Positions 32,276-43,599 of a stretch of DNA of 64,000 bases are shown here, in pieces (position 1 is the first letter of the stretch; each line of letters opens with the position of its first letter). Both the position numbers and the translations under genes were made by a program. The DNA comes from Anniella stebbinsi (taxonomy: Eukaryota; Chordata; Lepidosauria; Squamata; Anniellidae). The stretch lies in the NCBI GenBank assembly GCA_029215795.1, contig JARDYH010000007.1, positions 19,565,763 through 19,629,762 on the forward strand, read 5' to 3'. Below the pieces are notes generated by a model that was not told where the DNA came from, did not search any database, and saw only the letters and a program-made list of their open reading frames with translations.

Positions 32276-32762
32276 TGAAATCCTTGAATTAATAGTATGA
32301 CCTGTACTGAATGATCAACAACAACAACAACAAAAAATGACATTCAATGTGTACTGTAATTGTTGTGTAAGTTTTAACTGTTAGGTCCTGGATGGATTGC
32401 TGCTGCTCCAGCAGCCCCCAAAATGTCAGCACAACATGAGTGCATCAATCAAAAAAGCAAATAGAATGTTAAGCATTGCTAGGTAAGGGATACACGCTTG
32501 GTGTGCCAAATATAGCTTTTCTAAATGACACCAGGAGCTGTGTAAGAAAGAGAAGGGAGGGGGAAAAAGATTTTGGTGAGTAATATGCTAATAGCATCGG
32601 AAGATATTCATTGCAAATAAAGGGAAAGTGAGAAAAGTTCATTGACTGAGGAGTTCTCTCCCATTCTGGAAGGCTTCAGAAAGATGCTCTTGCTTTGGAT
32701 TTCTTATACCGAGCAAGGGACTAGATGACCTGCAAGCTACATTATCATTCTATGACTGGGTT
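32276..32762. other. No gene; short (CAA)n
   Basis: A short (CAA)n lies at about 32318-32334. The rest looks unique. Confidence 0.3.
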
Positions 32763-32962
32763 GACATGATCACAGAGGGGGAAATAAGCCACAGTGGCTT
32801 ATTTATCCCACCACTGCCTCTGCATGCTGGTTTTTTTTTTCTTTTTTACATAATTCATTTCAGCAGCGTAGCTCTTCATGAAGTGCAAACCTGGCTAGGG
32901 TGGCATGTTGCAATGGGTAATAAGTCAGCAGACAGACCCTGTGGGCTGTTGTAGGGTTCAGA

Positions 32963-32990
32963 GTGGCTTGTTGCCATGGCAACAAGCCAC
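32963..32990. promoter_or_regulatory. Perfect palindrome containing a full RFX X-box
   Basis: All 28 bases are self-complementary. Its core at 32970-32983 is GTTGCC-AT-GGCAAC, two perfect RFX half-sites with a 2-bp spacer, matching the X-box consensus GTNRCC(N0-3)RGYAAC. It lies in a transposon-like fold-back, so binding is possible but function is not shown. Confidence 0.5.
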
Positions 32991-33038
32991 CCTTGCTGGG
33001 TTCGCACAACCCAACAAGCTGCTCTGGCAAGGGAGCAT

Positions 33039-33046
33039 ATGCAAAT
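33039..33046 (+). promoter_or_regulatory. Octamer motif ATGCAAAT
   Basis: An exact POU/Oct octamer, 56 bp right of the RFX X-box core and within the same fold-back element. A single 8-bp match can occur by chance. Confidence 0.3.
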
Positions 33047-33128
33047 CCCCCAGAATGTGACTGGCATGCCCGTGTGTGGGGAGAAGGGGATATCAACCAC
33101 CATGACTTATTTCCCCCTCCATGATGGT

Positions 33129-33411
33129 AAATCTATGATTTGCTTCAATTTGGCATATTGTGCTGATGCGTAAAATCCGCAGAACCTTTCATACTCACCT
33201 GAATAAATGCTATTAAGAAATGTGTAAATGAAATGACAATTTCTTTTTCATAATATGATATATACGACGGAAGGTGTCCACATGCAGCTACGATCAATTG
33301 CACATGGTAATTTCTGTGAAATCCATTATTAAAGGAGCAGTTTTAATGAAGTGTGTTGAATATTTTATCTATTAATCTACAGTTTTAAACTTTCTTGATA
33401 TAAAACAGGGT
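33129..33411. other. No recognised feature
   Basis: AT-rich unique sequence. Confidence 0.3.
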
Positions 33412-33527
33412 TGGGCAAACATTCTACCGATGTTTTGGCCATGTTCCTTCACCACTGGCTATGCTGGCTAGGGCTGCGAGAGTTGTAGACCAAAACATCT
33501 GGGGGGCTATAAGGTGCCCACCACTAA
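33412..33527. repeat. Fold-back MITE of the 'CAGCCTTCCCCAACC' family
   Basis: 'gggttgggcaaacattctac' at the left and 'ggctataaggtgcccacc' at the right, with 'ggctatgctggctagggctg' between, match the layout of 28653-28749 and relatives. Diverged. Confidence 0.5.
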
Positions 33528-33659
33528 AATAAATTTTAAATGGAGGATGTACAATTTCTTTGTTTCTTTAGTGATTGTGATTAATGATCAAGTACGTTCT
33601 TCATCTTCATTTTATTTTGTTAACCTGATTTCAAAATAAAATAAAATTTTATGAAGAAA

Positions 33660-34330
33660 AAAAGAAGGAGCATATCAGAAACATATCAGGGGCATATCAG
33701 GAGAGGCCCTATGTAGAGGAAATCCACCGGAAGACTATTGCAATAACGAGAAGATAGAGGTGACACGCTACAATTGTGTCTTTCATGCCTGAATCTTCAT
33801 AATCGGGTCTCTCGAAGGGTTAAAAAGCCTTCAAATGACTTGGCTTGATATTCTGTTCCTCAAGGTGGATGGTGTGACTTTGGAATGTGGAATCTCTTGA
33901 TTTATTAGGTTGGCTGCTGTCCACTTAATTTAGCTTATCTTTTGGGAGAGGTGATCATCATGAGACTGAGATTTCGGCCATCGCCATAGGTGTGATCAAT
34001 TAGGGTGTTTTGAAGAGCAGCACGTGGTCCCAGGAGAAATCATGTATAAAAATCCTTCCGAAGTCCCATTCGGCTGGAGCTTCAGCGCAGACCATGGAGG
34101 TGCTGTGCAACCAGTCAGCTTGAGTCACTTCTCTGTCGTCTTCCTGGGCTCCCAACAACAGAATGGGGACATAAGTTATCTTGCTCAGCTTTGATGATTA
34201 ACCTTGTATGTTTAGATGTAATCTTTAGCCTGCTAGTTAATAAATCTTTAGACTTCTACCCACTTGTGTTGTTATTACTTCTGAAATCCTAAAATAACTC
34301 TTTTGCATTTGGCAAAACACCATAATGTTA
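33660..34330 (+). mobile_element. LTR-like sequence (TATA and AATAAA), ends unresolved
   Basis: TATAAA at 34045-34050 and AATAAA at 34239-34244 are spaced as in LTRs (about 190 bp), and a GT-rich 'cacttgtgttgttattact' follows the poly(A) signal. Sequence after it ends near 'gcctgaca'. No TSD found, so start and end are estimates. The left edge has three near-copies of 'catatcag' (33670-33700). Confidence 0.4.
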
Positions 34331-35689
34331 TGCCTGACAAGGGAGAAAAACTATGTTGGCTTTGGAGCTGGTGTAGTTATTTTTCCTCCCATTCAAACCA
34401 ACAAGAGGGAGAAATATATAAAGAATGACCTTGTACCAAAAAGAGACGGCTGGCCCAGCCTTCTGCCCTGACTGAAGTGTACCTTGGCAGGGCTTAGAAG
34501 GTGGTGGCTCCTTTGCCAACCAATCTCACCCTCCAACCTCCACAGGATTGCTTTGTAATACAATAGAATGAAATTGGCATGGTGCAATAGACTGCATTCA
34601 AAACCTAAGATGTACAGGAAATGATAGAGGGATATGCATCTATTTGGCCATAGAAAGTTAGATTAAGGATTGTGGGTTTCCACATTTCAAATGTTTAATC
34701 ATCCCAATATTAGAAACATGTGAACATCTTTTCATCCTATCCATGGAGGATTGAAGAGCTGAAGGTAAGAGTGAGAATCTTAAATAGAGGAGATGTAAAG
34801 AAAGTAGATCCCATTGATTTAATTGAAGAAGAAGTGAGTCCGTGCTTGGCTCTCCCACTGACATCAGTGCACAGCCTTATCTTGATCACGCATATTACTC
34901 AAAGGAAAATGGGATTACTCAAGCGATGTGTTTGGGCAGGCATAGCCTGATGAAGCCCTTTCAAGCACAAAGGGTTAATGTGGTGTCCATGGGGATTCAG
35001 GAAAAGTTACAAAATAGAGGATCTGAAGGACAAATCGTTGGTACCTTCACATTTAGAGCTGATCGCATTAGGATAGATTTGCCAATCCAGTCAGAGATTA
35101 ATATTAATTGGTTAGCCCCAATTAACCAGTTGACACATCAAACATATACATTTGGAATATTCTCAAGATGGATTGTGCCTGTCTGTTACATGAAGGCATC
35201 CTTGAGCCTAGAGGAATGTTAATTGTCAAATAAAGGATGGTTTATAGGATCAATCCTTTGTGGATAAAGATGGTTAGCTCTTTTTTAATGAGGCTGAAGT
35301 CGTTATTCCCACGGAATTTATGGTGAATAATGACTGCAAATATCTTAAACCCCCAAATCATTTTTCTCTTCTGACATATTTGTCTTTTCAGTTCTCTTAT
35401 AGTTGACAGGCAATGAAACGTATATTACTTATTGCCTATGAAGTTGGCTATAATACCAGAATCCTCTGCTTCTCAATTATATATTTCTTACAGAAGGAAT
35501 CACTGGATCAAAGCAAAGATATGGGACTACATTTATAACAGGATTGTATGGCAACCCATAAAGGATTTTCATATGTTCAGTGGTCCCTATTTACCATGGT
35601 TAGTCTCTTTTCTAATATTTCTAATACCTTGTAGCTATCTTTGCCTTGACAGGAGTTGCCAAATTGATTATATTTTGTTAGTGTGAGTT
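34331..35689. other. Unique DNA; no gene recognised
   Basis: Open frames at 34720-35222 and 35432-35686 show no domains or splice structure I can defend. Confidence 0.3.
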
Positions 35690-35817
35690 GTGTTAGTGTT
35701 GTCAATCAGGGTTCTGTCCCTTCCTGTCAGGAGCTGGTGAGATCTGTGGATAGCTGCTCTGGGTGGTGAAGGATTGAATGAAAAATAGCAGCTGCTCAGT
35801 GAGGCAAAGGCCTGAGA

Positions 35818-35864
<47 letters not shown>

Positions 35865-35992
35865 TCTTTGCTTGGCACTGGAAAGTCGACAAAGTTGGCA
35901 CCAGGTGGACCTCTCTAGGGAAGGCATTCCACAATTTGGAGGCCACCACAGAGAAGGCCTCCTTATGAGAAGGCAGCTGTCCAATCTCAATC
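35690..35992 (-). pseudogene. L2 LINE ORF2 C-terminal fossil with inserted triplet repeat
   Basis: On the minus strand the frame reads LWNAFPREVHLVPTLSTFQ, then a K-T-L, then a run of leucines, then FSQAFA. The block LWN..PREVR..PTL..F and the end FSQAF are typical of L2 ORF2 C-termini. The leucines are the (TAA)n at 35819-35863, which sits where other L2 copies carry only K-T-F-L-F-S-Q. No intact upstream reverse transcriptase exists in the window. Confidence 0.7.
35819..35863. repeat. (AAT)n microsatellite inside an L2 reading frame
   Basis: About 15 uninterrupted AAT units. Being a multiple of three they keep the minus-strand L2 frame open. Confidence 0.9.
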
Positions 35993-36872
35993 TAAGAACA
36001 TAAGAAAATAAGAACAGGGATGATGTGAGTGTCTGGCTGGGGCTCCAGGCCCAATGATTTTCCACCGGCTCAGCCCTCTGGACAGGAGTTAGTGGGTTTC
36101 TGTGCTTGCTTGACTTGATGTGCACCAAGCTGGGCAAGCATGGGGATCTCTGCTCCATCACTGAGCTGCTGTTTTAATAAAAATGGTGGCTCAGTTTTTT
36201 TTCCGTAAAGGGCCATTTGCATTAATCGTGGCTGTAAAAGGGCATTTATGCAAAATTACAGGCCATTTACACCTATAGTTTTAAGACTGTACAGGCCATT
36301 TAAGACTATAATTTTGAGGGCACCATTTACACAAATTACCCTCTATGAAAAAGGCCGAGCCACCCTTTTTATGTAAAATGGTGGCTCAGCAAGCGAGGAG
36401 GGTCAAGGGTCCAGTGGGGGGCCAGCATGCGGTGCACAACCCAGGCTGCATTACATCTGCCCATCCCTATAAAAGAAGAAAAATGCTGGATTAGACCAAG
36501 GCTCCATCTAGTCCAGCGTTCTGTTCACATGCTGGCCAATCAGCTGCTCGCAGGAAACCCATAAGCAGGACATGAGTGCACATGTCAGCAGCTAGTGTAC
36601 ATGGGCTTACTGTTTCTGATCACTGGAGGTTGCATAGAGGCATCAGGAATAGTGGCCATTGATTGCCTTCTCCTCCAGGAATTTGCCTCACCCCCTTTTA
36701 AAACCATCCAAATTCTTACCCATTACTTTACCTTCTTGATAGCAAATTCCATAGTTTAATTATATGCTGTGTGAAGAAGTCCTTCCTTTTATCTATCCTG
36801 TATCTTCCACCAATCAGCTTCATGGGATGACCCATGGTTCTAGTATTATGAGAGAGAGAGAAAGCAGGGGCT
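35993..36872 (-). repeat. CR1-like LINE 3' end split by a hAT MITE
   Basis: A short piece at 35993-36014 ('ctaagaacataagaaaataa') and the main part at 36470-36872 ('atgctggattagaccaaggc', 'tctagtccagcgttctgttc', 'cttctcctccaggaatttgc', 'cttcatgggatgacccatgg') form one minus-strand copy. It is interrupted by the element at 36015-36469. Confidence 0.75.
36015..36469. mobile_element. hAT MITE, 455 bp, inserted in a LINE tail
   Basis: CAGGGATGATGTGAG at the left and ACATCTGCCCATCCCTA at the right are its ends. Flanks AATAAGAA (36007-36014) and TAAAAGAA (36470-36477) agree at 6 of 8. The interior has 'ggccatttacac' and 'aaaatggtggctcag' words shared with 29407-29690. Confidence 0.7.
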
Positions 36873-38015
36873 CAGATGATGATCACAGGGCATGGGTCTT
36901 AAATCAGTGGTGGACAGGTTATAAAGTCAGGGGGAAAAACTCTATAGCCACAAGATAAGGGGCCTTTCACAGTGTGTACCTGTGGAGGTATGAGCCCCAT
37001 GGATTTATTCTTGCTATAAGAACTGGCACATTACAAGCATGTCCCTGTTGCCATATGGAAAATGTTGGAGAAGGAGGTGATCTTGCATCCGAACCCACTT
37101 TGCACTGAAGCAAATAAGGAAGCTCCCATTAATATCAGTAGAAAGTCCGAAGATATTACACTGTCGAATCTGTAGCAAGAATGAACAGCTCCCTCCGCCC
37201 CATTTATTTTATGACAGTTCACGGGATTCATGTATTTGACATTTCCTACTTTCTTATACAACCTTTCCCTGGAGAGCAGTACGTCAGTATTTTTTAACAC
37301 CTGGCATATTATGCATGATCCTTAAACTGCCACCCTGTAAATGTTTCCTTTGCAATAAGTGGGTAGTTTATACAGTTTTGTTTCTGTAACGTTGGCAATG
37401 TGTGTATTTAAAGCTTCCTGCCGTCTTTGATCGATAGATTGGTTTTTCTAATGTGCTAAGCATCCACAACCCCCCTTTGAAGGTCAATGGAAGATGGAAG
37501 CTCAGAGCTTTTCAGGACACATAAAACATTTTTACTGATATTATATTGCAGAATTATTATGACACGGGATACCTGCCTCTTCCAGGGTTCTTCTTTTTAA
37601 TTGGAACCAATAAAAACACTGCCACTTTTAACATAAGAAAAATGGTTCTGGCATTTTAATCTTAAGCTTTTGATTTTTTTTGGCCATTTTGTATGTTCCC
37701 AATGGGACTCTGGGATTAACATAAGAAACAGTGAAATAGCTGCCCAATCAACGAATGGTATACTGAAAAGGTCAAGGTAATGCATTATGCCATTGTAATG
37801 TTTTTAAAAAAGATAGGAAGACTGAATATGGAAGCAGATTTGGAGAGTATACAAAAGGAAAAGAAGTTTTATTTTCATCATCCCTATGTTTAATTTTTAT
37901 AAATTGACCAGAGACCTTTGACTATTGGGCAGTACAGAAAAGAAATTAAAAAATAAAAAAACATTGCGTTTAATGACTACTTAATGATATTTAGCTTGCT
38001 TCTCCTTCCAACCTT
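36873..38015. other. Unique DNA; no gene recognised
   Basis: 'gcatgtccctgttgccatat' at 37039 recurs at 38324-38343 inside a hAT MITE ('gcatgtccctgtcgccatat'), so a hAT remnant may lie around 37030-37100. The rest is unique. Confidence 0.3.
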
Positions 38016-38143
38016 CCATCATCTCCAGGTAGGACTGGATAAAGTCCTGTCTGAAACCCTGGAAGAGCTGCTGCCAGTCCATGTTGACAATACCTGGCTA
38101 GATGGATCAAGGGTTTGACTCAGTAGAAGCAGCTTCTTATGTT
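38016..38143 (+). repeat. SINE 3' part (tRNA head mostly missing)
   Basis: 'catcatctccaggtaggact', 'cctgtctgaaaccctggaag', 'agctgctgccagtccatgtt' and 'gacaatacctggctagatgg' match the body and tail of the SINE at 52309-52492. A hAT MITE follows immediately. Confidence 0.75.
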
Positions 38144-38151
38144 TTCCTAAG

Positions 38152-38613
38152 TCAGGATGTATGAGAATTTCATTTTTGCTCTCAAAACCTGCAAGCATGC
38201 TCCATTCAAAGCCCCAAACCCAAGCGTGAGCATGTGGCCATTGCAAATGTTTGCAAGCTGTCAAACATGTTCATTTCCCATTTCCCAGTTGAATTTGCAC
38301 AAATTTCCAAATTGGCACAGTCCAAGCATGTCCCTGTCGCCATATGTAAAATGTTCAAGAAGGAGGTGAATTTGCACAAATTTCCAAATTCCAAACTCGT
38401 GCAAATGTCCTCAGTGGGCCGAATTAGCCCAACTTTAGTCTATGGAAGGAATTTGTGCAAATTTGAGACTTGCGGCTCGAGTTGTACAAGTTTCCATTGG
38501 AACAAAGTGAGCATCGATCACAAATGCTAACAGGAATCAGGCAAGAGATGAGGGTTGAGATTATGTCTGCAGAATCCTAGCAACCTTGAAAGGCACTCAT
38601 TCACCCATCCCTA
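38152..38613. mobile_element. hAT MITE, 462 bp, inserted at a SINE tail
   Basis: Starts TCAGGATGTATGAG and ends CACCCATCCCTA. Flanks TTCCTAAG (38144-38151) and TTCCTATG (38614-38621) are a 7-of-8 TSD. The interior repeats 'ttgcacaaatttccaaatt' twice. Confidence 0.75.
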
Positions 38614-38950
38614 TTCCTATGAGACATGTGAAGGAGGTCATTGTTTCTCCAACATGATTGCTACAGAATCAAGGCTGAAATGTAATGACCAGCCATGCCC
38701 ATGGACCATCTGGTAAGAACTTCAGACATTTCACAAAGGAGGAGGAGAGAGCCCCATAGGTTTTCTGATAGCTGCATCCAGCCATTATATAATTCTATAC
38801 ATGGCTACATCCAGCCCCAACCTTCCATGTTGACAGGGAAGTTCCAAAGCGAAACCTCAATTGCATTCACCTGAAAGTGATTGCAGCACTCTACATATAG
38901 GGAACCCTGAAACATGGAGCCACCCACCAATGCCCAAATTATGTGAGAAG

Positions 38951-40722
38951 TAGGGGTGTGCACGCCAAAAAATATCGTCATTTATTGTTATCGTCATTTC
39001 GGACCAAAAAAATTATCGTCTTCATTCATATTGTAGATGAACCGTATCATCTTCATGATAATTATCGTGAAAAAATGATATTTTTTGCAGCCCTATTTTT
39101 AAAGAAAAAATGCCTATAACTTCTGTATTTTAAAAGTTAAGGGCTTGAAACTTGGTCACAATGCTTATGGGGTATGCCTATGTGTATGAAATTTGAGATC
39201 GATCCCTCCAACCCTTGATTTTATATGATTTTTTTAAAGATCATTTCCGTTCTGACAGGTCTGAATGAATGCACGTAGTGAGCTGTCATTCTGATCTGTC
39301 AGAACTGAAATGATCTTTAATAAATTCACATAAAATCGAGGGTTGGAGGGATCAATCTCAAATTTCATACACATACTTCGGCGTACCCCATAAGTTGTCG
39401 TGACTCTGGCTAACTCTCTAAAGTTCTTGCTCACGACTTCAGGTACACTGATACACAACAATAACAGTGAGATTTCTTTTATTGTAATCACACAGAATTC
39501 AAAGCATAACGGTTTCATTTCTGCAAACACACACTTGAAGCTGAAGACGGACCACACAGCTTTCAGGTAAAACGGCTTAATGAGAACAGCACTCACTCAG
39601 GGACTGACATTTAGAGATTAACTCTAGTCCTTAGAGGGCAGGAGCGGCCACGCTGCACTGGAATCCTCTGGAACATAGAGAGACTCTAGGATTAGGCCTC
39701 CTAACAGTAGTTTATCGGTCAACTGGCAACTAAATCTTCACTCAGCCTGTCAGGGAACGCTGAGCTGACCACGGAAGCCAGAAGCCAGGAAATGAACCTC
39801 TTCGACCTAGGGAGCCTTCCCAATTCACGTAGCTTTAGCTCTGAGGAAGGTCCTCTCACAGGTCTCACACACACACGAGTTTCAGAACAGCAACGATCAG
39901 CTTCTGCCTCCCTCTGCCCGTAACTTTGGCTCCATGGAGGGAGACAGCAAGCTATAGAACACGAATCCAGAACAGTAATCTCAAGTCCAAATCTATGAAA
40001 AGCCACAGTGCACTTTTCATGGCAGAGTTCTTTAGAAGTAACAAGTCCACACAGCAATAGAACATGTACAGAGTGCATCACACAATTCCACATCAGATAG
40101 TAACTCACAGCAGCAGCAGAGCAGCAAGAGGATAGATGAGATAATTCCTAGCAAAGGAATTACTCTCAGGACAAAGGTAATATAGTGTGGAGGCTGGGAG
40201 GCTGGGCAATTCTAAGCTACTTTGATAGACAGGGCTTCAGGCCTGTAATCTAAACTCACGTGCCAACAGGGCGGCACGGTTCAACCTCTTCTGATGACGC
40301 CACAGTGTGAGGAAGATAGCCCCCACCTTTGCAAAGCATAGTTTAATTCCCAGAGAACGTTCAAGGCCTTCGGCCTACTATTTGAGATAAGCACATACCA
40401 GAGAAGCAGAGATACATTTTCTCATGACAAATTGCCAAGTCTTCAGTCTACAATTCACAGGGCCAGCCCTGTGAATTGTCTACGAAGCATCTGACACCCA
40501 ACATAAGTACTGTGACCAAGTTTCAAGCCTCTAACTTTTAAAATACAGAAGTTACAGGTATATTTATATGGCAGTCCGATAAAACGACAAAATTGCCCGA
40601 AAATTATCGTCTCCGATGATTATCGTAGTTTTTTCTATCGTATCATCATCATTAAACACATGCACGATAACTACCTTATCGTATCGTTGTCGTACATTTT
40701 AACAATATGATACACATTCCTA
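38951..40722. mobile_element. hAT element, perfect 8-bp TSD, carrying a solo LTR
   Basis: TAGGGGTGTG at the left and CACATTCCTA at the right are its termini, flanked on both sides by GTGAGAAG (38943-38950 and 40723-40730), an exact 8-bp TSD. Both ends are rich in TATCGT/ACGATA words. The interior is a fold-back matching 24608-25131. A 1.1-kb solo LTR sits within it; without that, the element would be about 660 bp. Confidence 0.9.
39396..40503 (-). mobile_element. Solo LTR, 1,108 bp, nested in a hAT element, 5-bp TSD
   Basis: Read on the minus strand it starts TGTTGGGTGTCAGATG and ends GAGTCACGACA (TG...CA). TAAGT lies on both sides (39391-39395 and 40504-40508), an exact 5-bp TSD. With the LTR and one TAAGT removed, the host reads 'ccccataagtactgtgacca', matching the family's 'ccccataagcactgtgacca' at 25050. 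On the minus strand AATAAA lies at 39478-39483 and a TATA-like CTATATTA near 40179-40186. The 129-residue minus-strand frame within it has no recognisable domain. Confidence 0.9.
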
Positions 40723-42738
40723 GTGAGAAGCTCTTTTTGCAAAGAAAGAGCAGGACTGAGCCCAGGGATTAGAACCTTCAGATTCTAGCCATGCTAGGGC
40801 CCAGACCCATCACCATTACCAATCCTTGACCAGCTGCCATTTTGAAGTCATTGGCGGTGATGCAAACAAACAACCTGCTCCCTGGAGAGTATACAAAAGG
40901 AAAGGAAGGTTGGCTGCTACAATTTTATCTTCATCGTCTCTCTGATTTTTTAAAATGTATGTTATATATAATAAGTGCTCCACCACCTCAAGAAGAACTA
41001 GGCCCAAGTGAGGCCTTGGTCCTCACATGAATGGCTGTTAGATCTTCTTGGCATTGCTGGCACTTGACCCTGGTGGAACCGAAATTTTGCTTTTCTTGAC
41101 TGCCTACACCCTAGTGCTGTCAATTTGCACAACACATGATTCAGACAATATCTCAATATTAGGTTGGCTTCAGACTTAATTGTGCTTAAAGTAGACCTGC
41201 TGAAATCAATGGCACAACTTAATCCTGACTACGTTCAGTCCAATGGTTTTCAATTGTTTTACTCTAAGCATGATTAAGTTTGGAACTAGCCCATTGTGTT
41301 TATTTGCTGTGGTACTATCTCAACTGGAGATGTGGGTGGGTTGGACCATATTTAGAGAATGACATGTTATTGTAATAGTCAAGATCCCCTTGAAAGCAGT
41401 GAGTTGTGCTTGTTGGTGAGGACAGGGTAGAAAAATGATAAAACCTACTCTCCAAATACATGATTATGTTTCTTTTGCATGTCAGAAGGTTGTGCAGCAA
41501 AAAGAGAGGTTTCTTTGCACTATAATAAATACATTGGCTTTTCATCAGTATATTTCAATATTCATGTGCTTCTGGTGAACCAATGCCCAACCCAGGAAAA
41601 GCCAGAAAAGTTGGAATCTTGCCAGTTTACCCCATGGAATGAAATCGGTAAATATCCAAGACCTTTTTCTGAACTGGATTGTGGAATTGGCTGAGAGAGA
41701 GGTGCAAAACCCTCAGAAGTAAAAGGTTATTGAGTGATTTTGGCAGGCACTGATTTTTGAACTGATCATGGATATTTTGATAGAGAGAACAGTTCAAAGA
41801 TATACTTCGGCTGCAGTGAGTCCATTGGCATACTTTCGTTTTATGTTGTGCAACTATATGGAACGCCATGCCTCTCTATGTTTTATTGGATGTTTCCACG
41901 TTCTGAAACTGCAAGACTTTTAAGCACAGAAAGAAAACCTGCCTGCATAATAAGCATCAATTGAAATGAAAGTTTGCAAATCCAGACCAGCAAAGCTCAT
42001 CATCTTGAAATATCTCCAGCTTCCCTTGTTCACATCAAGCATTTATATATTCCTAGAAACTCAGGCAGCATAAACAATGCAGGATTAGAGAGAAACAAAG
42101 CCAGTGGTTTCATTTTCCTGCTCCATGTGACACCTGTGAACACTCATAGAGGTAGTGGATAAGTGCTCCTCCCCTCCTGTCAAGCCCTATAGCCTCAGCT
42201 ATTCTTCCTCCTACAGATGTACTTCCCCTCTATTTATGTACCAGAGATAAGAAGTCCCTAGATGTCCCGTGATCCAGCAGAATTCACTGGTTGATCCAGG
42301 ATGGCTGATGCAAAGGCAGGTGTCTGATGGAAGCCTGACTGGAATTGCCATAGCAGTTAAGTCTAACTAGAATTTGGGACTAGTGGATGGGTGTTGCCCA
42401 AGAAGAGGAGCGCCCGGGTGAAGCAGGGCTGGATTATGGGACAGAGACTATAAAAGCTGGTCAGCCCTAAGTGAAAGTGAAGAAGCAGGACATTAACATC
42501 ACAGAGGGATTTCTTCTGCTTGCACGTAGAGCTGTTTCTTATTAGTCCTAGAGCCTGTCTACACAGTACCTTGGAACGTTTTAAATAGTATTTTAAAATA
42601 TTCCAAATAGGTGCGTTCCAAAACATCTTAGGCCACATTAAGGAGTACTCACGTTAACAGGAGAAAAATTCTTCAGTCTTCAAAGCGGTGTGTGTGGTCC
42701 CACACCCTTCTGTCCATCTCTTTCTGTTTCATTTTTAC
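40723..42738. other. Unique DNA; no gene recognised
   Basis: A 'TCAATGG' repeat lies at about 41155-41285 ('gacctgctgaaatcaatggc'). 'gagcctgtctacacagtacc' at about 42550 resembles an end of the 'TCTACAC' elements, but no matching right end was found. Confidence 0.35.
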
Positions 42739-42899
42739 AATGAGTTTAGGGCAAGGCATTGTGGGAGCTGTAGTTCACTCGCCCACTTCCTCCTTAGTTC
42801 CCCTTTCATTCCCTAGCTTTCAATGAATATAGGGCTAAGCATTGTGGGTGTTGTAGTTCACTCACCCACTTCCTCCTTAGCCCCTCTTTCTTCCCCACC
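42739..42899. repeat. Two tandem ~81-bp units, each with a ZNF143-like motif
   Basis: Units 42739-42820 and 42821-42899 share 'ctcacccacttcctccttag'-like sequence and CAATGA...TAGGGC. Each carries GCATTGTGGG(A/T)G(C/T)TGTAGTT (42756-42775 and 42839-42858). Its complement, ACTACARCTCCCACAATGC in the first unit, closely fits the ZNF143/THAP11 site; the second unit has ACCCA for TCCCA. Confidence 0.7.
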
Positions 42900-43064
42900 A
42901 ATCAACTGCTAAGCATTTGGGCGCTGGTGAATGAAGCACTACCCCCACAAATCACAAATGGTAAGGAAGGACACATTATATTACTTAAAACGATTTATTA
43001 AAAGTAAAACCGTTGTATATAGCTGAAATGAGTTTTTAAAAACCTCGGGTATACAGCGTTCAAG

Positions 43065-43384
43065 TAGGCTGACCAGATAAAATCCAGGTCAGGGCTCAAA
43101 TAACTTTAACAGTTGTGGAGAAAAGGGAATTTCAGCCAGTGTCATTTGTATGCAATTAGTTCCTGGTGAAATTCCCTCTTCATCACAACAGTTAAAGTTG
43201 CAGGCACTATACTAGAGTGACCATATACAAAAGAAGGCAGGGCCCCTGCAACTTTAACTGTTGTGATTAAGAGGGAATTTCACCAGGAACTAATTACATA
43301 CAAATGACACTGACTGAAATTCCCTTTTCTCTACAACTGTTAAAGTTACATAAGCCCTGACCTGGATTTTATCTGGTCACCCTA
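43065..43384. mobile_element. Fold-back hAT MITE, long (320-bp) form
   Basis: TAGGCTGACCAGATAAAATC at the left and ATTTTATCTGGTCACCCTA at the right. A shared 7-bp GTTCAAG flanks it, offset by one base at the left. It has the same doubled structure and length as 1094-1413, but its centre reads in the opposite orientation. Confidence 0.85.
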
Positions 43385-43599
43385 GTTCAAGGGGGTGCGT
43401 CATGTGGCCCAAAGAGTTTTGGTAACCCTTATAAAACATTACAAAGCTAGTGTTTAGATCGGCTCCTAGTCTAGCAGCATGGGTTGGGGGTTTGGCCACT
43501 CCTTGCAGTGTGTGAATGTGTGAGCATTGATTGAAAGCTTGCTTTGCTAGGGAACGTGAGGCTTGCTTGTGGTTGCTGACCTATCGTAATGTTTAATTG

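Larger units (their letters stand above)
32763..33128. mobile_element. Fold-back element with central RFX-like palindrome
   Basis: The left end, with 'agggggaaataagccacag', pairs with the right end, 'catgacttatttccccctcc', as an inverted repeat. The centre is a perfect 28-bp palindrome. It is non-coding. No TSD was fixed because the outer ends are diverged. Confidence 0.6.

Noticed and set aside
33039..33046. Octamer as proof of an enhancer
   Set aside because: An exact 8-mer is expected roughly once per 33 kb per double-stranded window by chance; kept only as a weak annotation.
39719..40108. 129-codon minus-strand frame in the solo LTR
   Set aside because: It is sense relative to the LTR but has no recognisable domain, and it begins well inside the LTR, so there is no support like that for 21361-21714.
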